Shown here: in pieces, positions 1 to 8,390 of the stretch
How positions within the stretch are numbered: position 1 is the stretch's first letter
Layout: each line of letters begins with the position of its first letter
DNA from: Streptomyces kaniharaensis
GTDB lineage: Bacteria > Actinomycetota > Actinomycetes > Streptomycetales > Streptomycetaceae
Length of the DNA stretch: 64,000 nucleotides
NCBI RefSeq assembly: GCF_009569385.1
Contig: NZ_WBOF01000002.1
Location: 186,001-250,000, forward strand
Reading direction: 5' to 3'
Program-made: the position numbers and the translations under genes
The notes under the pieces: model-generated
What the model saw: the letters and a program-made list of their open reading frames with translations, nothing else
Database searches by the model: none
What the model was told of the DNA's origin: nothing

Positions 1-2
1 GG

Positions 3-869
3 CCCTGGACCCCGGCACCGGTGCCCTCCAACCGCGACCTGTTCGAGGACAACCTCCGCGGGCATGCCCGAGCGACGGAAGGCACGCTGTCGAAGCTCCG
101 CCGACCCGCCACCACCCTGCACCAAGCCCGGAACAACTGGCCCGCGGTACGCGAGAACTACTTCAAAGGGCGAGCGCCGCAGATGAGCTTCAACATCCCC
201 GTCGGCCCGCACCGCAGGCTCGCGCTCGTCCGCAGCCGTCTCGACGACGTCAAACAGATCGCCCACAGCCACGAGGTGAAACTGAACGACGTCCTGATGG
301 CGGCCACCGCCGGCGGTCTCCGAGAACTCCTGCTCAGCCGCGGGGAAAGCGTCGAGGATCTGGTCCTGCGGGCCTTCGTGCCCGTCTCGCTCCACCAGGA
401 ACAACCTGGCAAGGCGCGCGGCAACCGGTCCGGAATGATGTTCGTGCCGCTCCCAATCGGTGAGAGCGATCCGGTTCGCCGACTGCGGCTGATAGCCGCC
501 GCGAGCGCCCGACAGAAGCACTACGTCGTCGGCCCGCCCGAAGGAATCCTCGGCCGCAACCGTCTCATCCAGCGGACCATGATGCGCGGCCTCGGCCATC
601 AACGCTGGGCGAACCTCTACGTCGGGAACATCTTCGGCCCCCCGATCCCGCTCTACCTCGCCGGAGCGCGGATCACCGAGATCTTCCCAGTGGTACCGAT
701 CACCGGAAACTTCACCCTCGCCATCGCCGCGCTCTCCTACGCCGAGCAGTTCAACATCGGCGTGGTCGTCGACGCGAACGCCTGTCCCGACGTCGAGGTC
801 CTCGCCAACGGCGTACGGAACCACCTGCATGCGTTCGACACCTCCCGTCATCACGCCGAAGCGGGGTAA
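3..869 (+). CDS. WS/DGAT-type O-acyltransferase, 3' part only
   Basis: The C-terminal part of a bifunctional wax ester synthase/diacylglycerol acyltransferase, which joins an acyl-CoA to a fatty alcohol or diacylglycerol to make storage lipid. The frame is open from the window edge, so the N-terminal half with the catalytic HHxxxDG motif lies outside. Visible family signatures are the segment VKLNDVLMAATAGGLRELL, a FVPVSL stretch, the block NIFGPPIPLYLAGA and then VVPITGNFTLAIAALSY, all typical of the WSD1 C-terminal domain. The GTG at 21 is only an internal in-frame codon and should not be taken as the start. The frame ends in TAA at 867. The converging minus-strand gene ends about 40 bp away. 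Confidence 0.85.
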   Translation, partial: PWTPAPVPSNRDLFEDNLRGHARATEGTLSKLRRPATTLHQARNNWPAVRENYFKGRAPQMSFNIPVGPHRRLALVRSRLDDVKQIAHSHEVKLNDVLMAATAGGLRELLLSRGESVEDLVLRAFVPVSLHQEQPGKARGNRSGMMFVPLPIGESDPVRRLRLIAAASARQKHYVVGPPEGILGRNRLIQRTMMRGLGHQRWANLYVGNIFGPPIPLYLAGARITEIFPVVPITGNFTLAIAALSYAEQFNIGVVVDANACPDVEVLANGVRNHLHAFDTSRHHAEAG

Positions 870-909
870 CGGGCGGAGGCGAACAAGGACTGCAATGGGG
901 CCGACCGGG

Positions 910-1566
910 TCACCGGTCCGATGACGCATCTGGCCAAGCAACCCGGGCGTGCTCTTCGGCCGCCGCCCTGACCGCTCGGAGCGTCCCACGCAGAACGACG
1001 CCGACTCCCGCGGAGACGAGCGTCCAGTAGCGGCCGAAGCGGGCGGTGGATTCCGCATCGGTGCAGGCGGTGCGCGCCTCGTAGGTGAGCAGCGAACGCC
1101 GGGTGCCGTACGGATGGACCACGAAGGCAGCAGCCATCTTCGCCCAGCCGGCCTCGTCGAACGACGTGAACTCCTCCGGTTCGACCCTCCGCCACTCGAT
1201 CGAGGCCTGCCAGGGCTTGCCGACCGCCCCGAAGACAAGTTCCCGCCCCGGAGTCTCGCCCAGCGCCACCCAGGGCTGGTCCTCCCACGCGGCCCCGGCA
1301 CCGTCGAACAGGTCGGCCACCCGCATCGACGGCGGGGTCGGCATAGGACGGCCGCGAAGTCGGTCCGGCAGCCCGCGCGCCCACATGGCCGCGTTGAGGA
1401 GCGGAGAGTCGAGGGTGAGCAGGTCCAGCCCGCGCGCCGCCCCGTAAGCGGCGGGGGGCGCCGCGGCGAGCGCCACGTATTCGAGGCGGGAGAATCCGAA
1501 GTCGGGCAGCGCACCGTCCAGCAGCAGCGGGCTGCCGACGGGATCGAAGGTCGAGCCGGTGCTCAT
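910..1566 (-). CDS. Hypothetical protein, second gene of a minus-strand pair
   Basis: A 218-residue protein that I cannot assign to a named family with confidence. It begins near STGSTFDPVGSPLLLDG, has a hydrophobic stretch near the C terminus (YWTLVSAGVGVVLRGTLRAV) and two Trp-rich segments (WEDQPWVALGE, GKPWQASIEWRRV). The length and the ligand-pocket-like pattern of beta-strand residues recall SRPBCC/START-type proteins, but that is weak. Two ATGs lie side by side at 1569 and 1566. A GGGAGG site is 5 bp from the second and only 2 bp from the first, so 1566 is preferred. It begins 20 bp after the stop of the SRPBCC membrane gene, so the two are probably co-transcribed. Confidence 0.65.
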   Translation of the reverse strand: MSTGSTFDPVGSPLLLDGALPDFGFSRLEYVALAAAPPAAYGAARGLDLLTLDSPLLNAAMWARGLPDRLRGRPMPTPPSMRVADLFDGAGAAWEDQPWVALGETPGRELVFGAVGKPWQASIEWRRVEPEEFTSFDEAGWAKMAAAFVVHPYGTRRSLLTYEARTACTDAESTARFGRYWTLVSAGVGVVLRGTLRAVRAAAEEHARVAWPDASSDR

Positions 1567-1586
1567 CATGGCCTCCCAGCTGCCCG

Positions 1587-2297
1587 TCACGTGGTCCGTC
1601 GGAGCCGGGCGCGCAGGTTGTGGAACTGGCGGGTCTGCATCACGAAGTGAGCGGGTTCCCAGAACAGCAGGTCCATCGGGCCGGTGAGCACGCGCGGCCG
1701 GCTGCGGCCGTGCGTGCGGACGACCAGGCGGGTGCCCGCATCGGCAGGTTCGAGGTGGAAGCCCCACACCGAGCTGACGAACGCCCGCGGCGCGGGTCCG
1801 TCGGCCGGATCAAACGGGCGGCCCGACGGCACTCTCGTATCATCCCGCAGCACCAGAGTCCGTTCCGGCACGAGTACCGCGACGGTGAACCAGGCGCGAC
1901 CACCGGGCACCGATGCAAGCCGCTGCCCCGCCGCCAGGCTCTGCCACTGGGGGACGATGCGATCCGCGCTCGGCCGTCCGCCGTTGTCCAGCCGGTCCCA
2001 GCTGTACCAGCCGCCGCGGTCGCAGCCCATCTGCACCAGCCATGGCCACACCTTCGAAGGCGGCGCGGGCAGGGTGGTGGCCATGGTCGAGCCGCTGTCA
2101 GCACTGGGGATGAGCTCATCGCCGGGATAGGACCGTGCAGCCTCCTCGCTCGTCGCGCCCCAGGTCAGCATCCTCGGCCGCAGGAGAAGACCGTGGAGCA
2201 CCAAGGCGACCGCGGCGGAAGCGACGGCGGCCGGCCCGACCATGGCTCGGTGCTCGCGCACACTTCGACAGTTACTCATCCGACTCGGTGGCGCCAT
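1587..2297 (-). CDS. SRPBCC-family protein with N-terminal membrane segment
   Basis: A protein of up to 236 residues. An N-terminal hydrophobic helix (VGPAAVASAAVALVLHGLLL) is followed by a soluble SRPBCC/polyketide-cyclase-like fold, recognisable from PPSKVWPWLVQMGCDRGGWY, SWDRLDNGG and a late strand TRLVVRTHG. Such proteins bind hydrophobic ligands; the ligand here is unknown. The start is uncertain: 2297 is the longest frame, but the ATG at 2243 just before the membrane helix is equally likely, and neither has a strong ribosome site. The next gene starts 20 bp downstream on the same strand. Confidence 0.7.
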   Translation of the reverse strand: MAPPSRMSNCRSVREHRAMVGPAAVASAAVALVLHGLLLRPRMLTWGATSEEAARSYPGDELIPSADSGSTMATTLPAPPSKVWPWLVQMGCDRGGWYSWDRLDNGGRPSADRIVPQWQSLAAGQRLASVPGGRAWFTVAVLVPERTLVLRDDTRVPSGRPFDPADGPAPRAFVSSVWGFHLEPADAGTRLVVRTHGRSRPRVLTGPMDLLFWEPAHFVMQTRQFHNLRARLRRTT

Positions 2298-2452
2298 CGG
2301 ACTGCTGCGCTGCAGAGGGGGTGGCTTCGAGGGCGGACATCACCACAGCGCCGCAACCACTGGTGAAGTTCAGCGAGCCGCAGCCCGCGATCCGGCGGCA
2401 TGCATCGCAATGAGGCGCCGTCCACCTCGAGCGCGGAGGCCAAGCGACTCAG

Positions 2453-2947
2453 TCAGCCTCCGCTCTGAGGGGACTGCTCGGGAGGCCTGCCGGCTTCTTC
2501 CAGGGTCGCCTTGATGGTGGCGATGTCGCGTTGGAGCTCCGGGCGCATGCGGCGGCGTAGAAGGGGCGTCGCAAGCGCGAGCACCCCGCGCAGCTGGATT
2601 TCCATCCTGAGAACGAGGTGGGCGCCGGCAGGGCCCGCTAGCACACGGCCTCGCCAGCCCGATCGCATCACCTTCGACCTGCCGAACATCTCCCAGACGC
2701 TCGGGCGCTCGAGGCGCACGCACTCGCTCATCACGGGAGGACCGGAGACGAACTCCATCCGATACCGAGCTCCGACGTCGAACGGTCCATCGGTGACCTT
2801 CTCGACGCCCTTCATCCTGACGTTCCACTGGGGCTCGTTCATGGGGTCACTGCAGTAATCGAAGGCATCCTCGGGTGACCTGGCGATGTCGGCCTCCACC
2901 TCGATCACCGCGATGCGTCCGGGGTCAGGGATAACGAATGTCTCCAT
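2453..2947 (-). CDS. SRPBCC-family protein (polyketide cyclase-like)
   Basis: A 164-residue soluble protein. The order EVEADIARSPEDAFDYCSDP, EPQWNVRMKGVEKV, then FDVGARYRMEF and a basic C-terminal helix is the usual pattern of SRPBCC proteins of the polyketide_cyc2 type, which form a deep hydrophobic pocket. The ATG at 2947 is chosen because a GGAAGG ribosome site lies about 9 bp upstream; a longer frame to 3004 adds 19 residues with no site. It is the first of three minus-strand genes, two of them SRPBCC-like, which suggests a shared lipid or ligand-handling role (inference). Confidence 0.75.
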   Translation of the reverse strand: METFVIPDPGRIAVIEVEADIARSPEDAFDYCSDPMNEPQWNVRMKGVEKVTDGPFDVGARYRMEFVSGPPVMSECVRLERPSVWEMFGRSKVMRSGWRGRVLAGPAGAHLVLRMEIQLRGVLALATPLLRRRMRPELQRDIATIKATLEEAGRPPEQSPQSGG

Positions 2948-3081
2948 GAACGCCCACCTTCCAGCACACTTCTCGTCCGCCCAGCCTCGCAGCGGCGCGG
3001 CCAACCGTCACGAGGAGTGGGCCGTGTCGCGATCTCGTGTCCATCGTGCAGCGTTACTAAGGAGTTCTACGAAAGTGCTGA

Positions 3082-3204
3082 TCACAGCCGTATGCCGTCG
3101 ATCAGCTGCCGACGCGGCCACACCGGAGGCCGCCCCGCCTTCTTCCCCAGCGGCAGCAACGGCTCCAGCCGAGCCCACTGCCAATCCGTCAGATCTCCAC
3201 GCAC
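3082..3204 (-). pseudogene. IS5-family transposase, N-terminal remnant
   Basis: Forty codons read as the start of an IS5-type (DUF4096) transposase: a GDLTDWQWARLEPLLPLG stretch followed by GKKAGRPPVWPRRQLIDGI. The frame then runs into a TGA at 3082 where the family would continue into the DDE domain. The rest of the element is absent. It sits between an SRPBCC gene and the IS630 element. Confidence 0.6.
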
Positions 3205-3252
3205 TACAGCGCGCGATCATGCACAACCTTGATCCACTTTCGCAACAGACCC

Positions 3253-4350
3253 CTAGTGTCCTGCGCCAGGAATTCGTTCAAGATATGAGGCGAGTCGTTC
3301 GAGGATTTCGTCGGCGGTCCTGGTCCAGGTGAACGGGCGGGGGTTCTCGTTCCAGCTCTTGATCCAGGCCCTGATGTCCTTTTCCAGGGCATGGACGGAC
3401 TTGTGGACGCCGCGCCGCAGCTGCTTGTCCGTCAGCAGCGCGAACCACCGCTCCACCTGGTTGAGCCAGGACGAACTGGTCGGGGTGAAGTGCAGGTGGA
3501 ACCGGGGGTGTCCGGCCAGCCACTTCTGGATCGCGGGGGTCTTGTGGGTGGCGTAGTTGTCGCAGATCAGGTGCACGTCCAGGCCGGCGGGCACTTCCTT
3601 GTCGAGCTTGGCGAGGAACTTCTTGAATTCGGCCGCGCGGTGGCGGCGGTGGAGAGAGCCGATGACCTCGCCGCTGGCCACGTTCAGGGCGGCGAACAGG
3701 GTGGTGACACCGTTGCGCAGGTAGTCGTGGGTGCGGCGCTCGGGCATGCCCGGCATCATCGGCAGCACCGGGGCGGAGCGGTCGAGCGCCTGGATCTGGG
3801 ACTTCTCGTCGACGCACAGAACCAGGGCTCGCTCCGGCGGGTCCAGATAGAGCCCGACCACGTCGCGGACCTTGTCGATGAACTGCGGGTCCTTCGACAG
3901 CTTGAAGGTGTCGGCCAGGTGGGGCTTGAGGCCGAAGGCCCGCCAGACACGGCCGACCGTGGACTTCGACAACCCGGTCTCGGCGGCCATCGACGCCCGC
4001 GACCAGTGCGTGGCGTCCTTGGGGGTGCGCTCCAGGGTGGCGACGACGATTTCCTCGATCCGTTCGTCGCTGATCTTCCGTGGAGCGCCAGGGCGTTGCT
4101 CGTCCGCGAGCCCTTCCAGGCGGTGCTCCAGGAAGCGCCGCCGCCACTTGCCGACCGTCTGTGGCCAGATGCCGAGCTCTGCGGCGACCTGCTGGTTCGT
4201 CTTGCCGTCCGCACAGCCGAGCACGATCCGGCACCGCTGGGCCAGGGCCTGCGAGGACTTCGCCCGCCGCGACCAGCGGACCAGCGCCTCACGCTCGTCG
4301 TCGGTCAAGGTCAGCTCGGCCATCGGCCGCCCCATACGCGCCATGAACAC
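3253..4350 (-). CDS. IS630-family transposase
   Basis: A full-length DDE transposase of about 365 residues. The N terminus carries two helix-turn-helix units (QQVAAELGIWPQTVGKWRRR, then SKSTVGRVWRAFGL). The catalytic region shows VLCVDEKSQIQAL (first Asp), DVHLICDNYATHKTP (second Asp) and SSWLNQVERWFALLT (final Glu). The TAG stop lies in the left inverted repeat. The most likely start is the internal Met before AELTLTDDEREAL; upstream Met codons are also possible. The gene is intact, so the element may be active. Confidence 0.93.
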   Translation of the reverse strand: MFMARMGRPMAELTLTDDEREALVRWSRRAKSSQALAQRCRIVLGCADGKTNQQVAAELGIWPQTVGKWRRRFLEHRLEGLADEQRPGAPRKISDERIEEIVVATLERTPKDATHWSRASMAAETGLSKSTVGRVWRAFGLKPHLADTFKLSKDPQFIDKVRDVVGLYLDPPERALVLCVDEKSQIQALDRSAPVLPMMPGMPERRTHDYLRNGVTTLFAALNVASGEVIGSLHRRHRAAEFKKFLAKLDKEVPAGLDVHLICDNYATHKTPAIQKWLAGHPRFHLHFTPTSSSWLNQVERWFALLTDKQLRRGVHKSVHALEKDIRAWIKSWNENPRPFTWTRTADEILERLASYLERIPGAGH

Positions 4351-4390
4351 AGACTATAGATATGAAGCGAATTCCTGGCGCAGGACACTA
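3254..4390. mobile_element. IS630-family insertion sequence, copy 1
   Basis: A 1,137-bp element bounded by perfect 23-bp inverted repeats (3254-3276 and 4368-4390) that begin TAGTGTCCTGCGCCAGGAAT. The outer TA on each side matches the TA target duplication known for IS630. A second, related element with the same first 14 bp lies at 20352-21511. Confidence 0.9.
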
Positions 4391-4621
4391 GATGGTCTCC
4401 AACCATGAGAAGGCCCTAGCGACCGCTACGAAGGGTGACACCGGTGTGGTTCAGCTGGCCACTCAGTTGGACCTTAACGATTGCACAACACATACAGACT
4501 TGACAGGGAATCCCGTGGTCTCTGTCCCGTGTCGGATGATCTTGACCGCTTGCCAAACGATCTTGGTGAGGTTGTGGAGTGTTGTGTGACCCTCAGCGAT
4601 GTCGGCGGATGGCAGTGGCAG

Positions 4622-5551
4622 ATGGCGATCGCGGAGCCAGGCACTGTTAGTGACAGTCTGACCTGGTTGGATCACCGGATGAGTGAGACCTCTGTCGACC
4701 TGGGAGTCGTCACAACACCGTCCGGCGTGCTGGTCCTGGGGATGGCCGGCTGGATCGACCAGTGGCCCGAGCACGGCGACCCGCTGTCCGTGCGTGCAAC
4801 GGCTGCTGCGGAGCAGGGTGGCGGCCACCTCCACGAGCCTGCGGACGGCCCGAGCCAGGAGTGGTTCTGCGAAGCGGTCGCGGTGCCGGCTGCGGCCGAC
4901 CGGCCGTTGAAGGTCCGCGCGCAGACGTGGGATTCGTACGACGGGCCGGTCATCGCGCTCCTGGAAGTCGATCTCGGCCTGCCCTGGCCGGGCGATCCCG
5001 GCGGAGAGCCGGTCCATCTCGGTGACCTGCCGATCGACCGGTGCGGCATGATCCTCGGGGACGCCCGAGCCCTCGACTCGTTCGTCGGACTACCAGGCGA
5101 GTCGATCGACGGGCTCGCCGATGTCACCTACTGGGGGAAGTACGAGGACGACGCCCACGTCCGTTTCGGCGGCGAGTCGATGTCCCAGGTCGACGGGCGC
5201 CGCGGCCCCTACGGCCAGCTGGATCTTCCCCTACACGAGGCCCAAGAGCTCGCCGACGAGCTCCAGAGTTGGCTGTCGAAGGGGCCCCGCACCGGCCTGG
5301 TCTTCTCCGTAGACAAGCACACCCACTTCCACCTGCTCGAACGAGCTGGAGAGGCCCACCCCCTGCTCGCCGGGCAGATCGACCTCGACGGGTCCCAGAT
5401 CCTGCACCTGGGCTGGGACCCGGGCGACCACTCCATGCGCCACCACGGCGAACGTGCCTGGGACCAGGTCTACGCCGTCACTTTGGAACAGCGCGGCACC
5501 ACCACCTTGCTGCGTTGGACCATCCCCGCGGAAGCAGAAGAACATGAGTAG
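4622..5551 (+). CDS. Hypothetical protein
   Basis: A protein of about 309 residues with no family I recognise. It is acidic and contains many Trp/Gly/Asp turns (VLVLGMAGWIDQWPEHGDP, LADVTYWGKYEDDAHVRFG, KHTHFHLLERAG). It may be made of two similar-sized beta-rich domains, split near the proline-rich stretch VDLGLPWPGDPGGEP. The frame opens at 4481, but the first 140 bp lack the third-position G/C bias of the rest, so a start at the ATG at 4622 or 4679 is more likely. No signal peptide or membrane segment is visible. Confidence 0.55.
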   Translation: MAIAEPGTVSDSLTWLDHRMSETSVDLGVVTTPSGVLVLGMAGWIDQWPEHGDPLSVRATAAAEQGGGHLHEPADGPSQEWFCEAVAVPAAADRPLKVRAQTWDSYDGPVIALLEVDLGLPWPGDPGGEPVHLGDLPIDRCGMILGDARALDSFVGLPGESIDGLADVTYWGKYEDDAHVRFGGESMSQVDGRRGPYGQLDLPLHEAQELADELQSWLSKGPRTGLVFSVDKHTHFHLLERAGEAHPLLAGQIDLDGSQILHLGWDPGDHSMRHHGERAWDQVYAVTLEQRGTTTLLRWTIPAEAEEHE

Positions 5552-5992
5552 ATCTTGACTGCGTCGGGCGGTGACCCATCGTGGACCTGATCGCCGGTCG
5601 GTTCGCTCAGCGGCGGGTGGCGGTGGATCTCCTTCCTTGGCGGAGGAAGTCGTTGATGGCGGCGTTGGTGAGTGGCGTGTCGTGGTCGTCCATCATCCGC
5701 GCCCAGATGTACGCGGTCGACCGGCCGGCTCCGGACAGGGCTCTGCTGCGTCAACTGAACAGTCGGTACTGGCCAATCGGGGGCGAAGTGGCCATGCGAA
5801 TCGGACCATTCGACTACGAATGGCAATGGTACGGTCACTTTCAGTATCGACGGGTTTCCGTAGGCGCGCCCCGGGTCGCCGGGCACCGCCCTGGCCGGCA
5901 CCGATACGCCACGGCCCGAAGGACTCCAGCGGATGCAGGGGTCCGGACGCTCCTGTGCGGGCCCATCAGTCGTCAACAGGAAGGCAGACACA
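5552..5992. other. Region without a clear gene
   Basis: No convincing gene in 441 bp. On the minus strand, 5607-5748 reads as about 46 protein-like codons ending in a stop (core AYIWARMMDDHDTPLTNAA), possibly the tail of a decayed gene. I do not recognise it. The last part holds the ribosome site of the next gene. Confidence 0.4.
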
Positions 5993-6730
5993 GTGAGCGA
6001 CGAGAACGCGCAGCTGATCTACGGCCAGGGAGAAGAGGCGTGCCCCGAAGGAAGCTTCTGCCTCTACCGCGCCACCAACTTCAACATCGGCCAGAGGCCG
6101 GGGGTCGGTGACAAGATCCTGGCCATCCCGGTGGGCTCGCACGTCAACGACTTCTCCGTGTACAGCTTCGACCACAGCGGCGACGGGGTGAGCAGCGTCG
6201 TCAACCGCACCGACGAGGACAACGCGCTCTTCTCGGCCGCCGACCAGCGGGGGCACTCGCTGCCGGTGGACCGCAGGTCCTCGATCGCGAACCTGGCGCG
6301 GATCGCGATGGCCGACAGTCCCAACGGCACCTGGAACGACCAGCCGCAGTCGGCGCTGGCGGCCCCGTTCCTGGGGAACCTGATCGTCGAGCAGTCCTTC
6401 CTGAGCAAGTGGCAGGACTGGGAGAGTCAGAAGTGGATCTACTCTTACCGGATCACGGTGCGCGCCGCCGAGACGCGCGTCGTGAAATGGGCGCTCGGCT
6501 TCGGTGACCTGCCCGACGGGACTGCCCTGTACAAGGGCTTCACCGATGTCTTCTGGGGCCAGATCCTGCGGGACGGCACCGAGGGCAGCGTCCTGCTCGG
6601 CTCCCCGGCGGGCGGCGGACACACCATCGACCCCGGCACCGGCCTCGCCATCGACATCCAGGTCCTCTACGCGAAGGAAAGCCCCGCCCAGGAACACCTC
6701 ACTAGCCTGAACGCCCAGCAACTGGGCTGA
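5993..6730 (+). CDS. I36-inhibitor/crystallin-like N-terminal protein
   Basis: A 245-residue protein. Residues about 15-60 contain ACPEGSFCLYRATNFN and then SHVNDFSVYSF, the pattern of the actinomycete peptidase inhibitor family I36 and beta/gamma-crystallin-like domains. The C-terminal part (about 110-235) is a beta-rich region with the stretch KWALGFGDLPDGTALYKGF that I do not recognise. No signal peptide is visible, unlike most secreted I36 proteins. The GTG at 5993 is preferred because an AGGAAGG site lies just upstream; the longer frame from 5933 has no such site. A strong hairpin follows the gene. Confidence 0.65.
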   Translation: MSDENAQLIYGQGEEACPEGSFCLYRATNFNIGQRPGVGDKILAIPVGSHVNDFSVYSFDHSGDGVSSVVNRTDEDNALFSAADQRGHSLPVDRRSSIANLARIAMADSPNGTWNDQPQSALAAPFLGNLIVEQSFLSKWQDWESQKWIYSYRITVRAAETRVVKWALGFGDLPDGTALYKGFTDVFWGQILRDGTEGSVLLGSPAGGGHTIDPGTGLAIDIQVLYAKESPAQEHLTSLNAQQLG

Positions 6731-6757
6731 GCGCAGACACCACCGAACCACCCAGCC

Positions 6758-6788
6758 GCGGGCCGTTCCCTTCTATGGGACGGCCCGC
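6758..6788 (+). terminator. Rho-independent-type hairpin
   Basis: A stem of about 12 bp (GCGGGCCGTTCCC pairing with GGGACGGCCCGC, one bulged T) with a 6-base loop TTCTAT, 28 bp after the stop at 6730. There is no strong T-run, as is usual in Streptomyces terminators. Confidence 0.7.
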
Positions 6789-6873
6789 GCGCCACCGCGC
6801 ACGTCACCGTGCACGTCACCCAGCAGTCGTACAGAACCGCTCTCGCACACAGCGCAGCCCCTCAAGCAGGCCC

Positions 6874-6999
6874 GGCCAGCGTCTGGTCAGGAGCGGAACC
6901 ACCAGGGCCGGGGCGGTGATCAACACGGAGCCGAGGCCCGGTTCCGCCGTGGCCTGGGGCTCGGTCGTCGTCCTCTTCGTCTCGAAGGGCAAGCCCTGA
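6874..6999 (+). pseudogene. PASTA-domain fragment
   Basis: About 41 codons ending in TGA read as the second half of a PASTA domain: VINTEPRPGSAVAWGSVVVL and then FVSKGKP, matching the usual pattern of a Pro-Gly turn, a hydrophobic strand and terminal SKG. The rest of the protein (a PASTA kinase or penicillin-binding protein in other bacteria) is missing upstream. It appears to be a gene tail left by rearrangement. Confidence 0.5.
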
Positions 7000-7193
7000 G
7001 CACGCCCAGCCGGGCGTCGGGCCCGGCGCCCGGAGAGAAGCCGCTCGAGGCGGTGTGGCGTCGGGCTTCATGACATCCGTCATCTCTCCTTGCTGACGCA
7101 TCGCCGCTACCTGCGGCCGGACCGGCATGCGAGACTGATGATCATCACCGGGGCGGGTAGGTCCCGGCAGGGGACGACACCACGGGGGACACC

Positions 7194-7673
7194 ATGGCGA
7201 GCACCGGTACCGACGCGGCCGCATCCGAACCCACCGCCGGCCTCGACGCCGCCGGCGCGGCCGGTGAGCTGCTGCCCTCGGTCGGCGAGATGCGGCTGCC
7301 CGCCTGGTTCTTCGGCTTCGAGGGCGTCCTGGCCGGCGCCTTCGACCTGCTGCGAGCATTCCCGTCCGCCTGGCCCGCCCTGATCCTCCTCGTCGCGGCC
7401 AACATCACCGTCTCGCTCACCCTGCTGCGCAAGCGACTGAAGCTCGCCAAACTGCTGTGGCGCGGCAAGGGCACCCGCAAGGTGGCCTTCGCCCTCGTGG
7501 GCCTGCGGATCGGCACCCACGTCCTGCTCGGCGCCCTCGGCTTCGCCCTCGTCTCGGCACTCGGCCATGTCCTCATGGCCCTGGCGATGGCCGGCATCAC
7601 CGTCGGCCTGATGGTGTACGTCCAGCGAACCGCACTCACCGCCCTGGTCACCGCAGGCAAGGCCACCGCCTGA
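7194..7673 (+). CDS. Small integral membrane protein
   Basis: A 159-residue protein. A low-complexity Ala/Gly-rich N terminus is followed by an FGFEGVLAGAFDLLRAF segment and three predicted membrane helices (about 60-78, 98-118, 122-142). A short basic loop (LLRKRLKLAKLLWRGKGTRK) lies between the first and second. No named family is recognised. The ATG at 7194 has a GGGGGA site 6-7 bp upstream. Third-position G/C bias is strong across the frame. Confidence 0.7.
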   Translation: MASTGTDAAASEPTAGLDAAGAAGELLPSVGEMRLPAWFFGFEGVLAGAFDLLRAFPSAWPALILLVAANITVSLTLLRKRLKLAKLLWRGKGTRKVAFALVGLRIGTHVLLGALGFALVSALGHVLMALAMAGITVGLMVYVQRTALTALVTAGKATA

Positions 7674-8390
7674 CCCCCTTCCCGACCGCACTGTGCGGGC
7701 CCGCCCCTCAGACCCTCGGCACCCTGCTCGGCAACGTCGCCAAGAGCCAGGCCCGCGTGCTCGGCCTCAACACGGCCCAGCTCGCCGCCCTGACCGCGGG
7801 CGTCACGCGCCGACGGTGGTGGTCCACTCGTCCGACCGCTCGGCCGGGAACACGGCCCTCGCCTGTGCCGACATCCGCCGGCACTCACGCCCCCGACCAC
7901 CCCGCCACCTGTCTGGACGCGGCGCGGCTCTGGCGGACCTGGTCCCCGTGGTCACCGCAGATCATCGTGGTCGAGATCCCCGACCCCTTGCTGACATCGG
8001 AGCGCCTGAGCGGACCCGATCGCCTCGAGGAGGAGGTACGTGGGCTGCGGCTGGGCGCCACCCAGGCGATCGCGCGGTCGCACCCGGACCCTTACCTGCG
8101 GCACCGGGTGGAACACCAGGTCCACGGCTGACACGCATCGCTGCGAGAGGCCCTGTAGCGGGTTGGGGCGCAGCGGGGCCGACTGTTCGCCGCACGGTGG
8201 CCGTGGTCCTTGGTCCCACCGAGCCCACGCACTTGCCGCTTGACGGTGCCGCCGCGTGCTCATGCCTACAGCTCGGGCACCCGGTCGTTGAGTGTGGGGG
8301 ACTGTCGCTCTGCCAAGTTCAGTGTGTTGAGCTTCCTCTCGATCCTGCGGGCCACCGCCGTGTGGCTGCCATCCGGGGCCTGCCGGTAGG
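7674..8390. other. Region without an intact gene
   Basis: 717 bp without an intact gene. On the plus strand, 7712-7815 contains a protein-like segment (TLLGNVAKSQARVLGLNTAQ), and the same frame near its end (7960-8131) reads IIVVEIPDPLLTSERLSGPD and continues to a TGA at 8129. The codons between look non-coding. These could be parts of one decayed gene; I do not recognise it. Confidence 0.35.

Noticed and set aside
5581-6111. A 176-codon plus-strand frame before the I36-like gene
   Set aside because: It overlaps the well-supported gene out of phase and has no typical composition.
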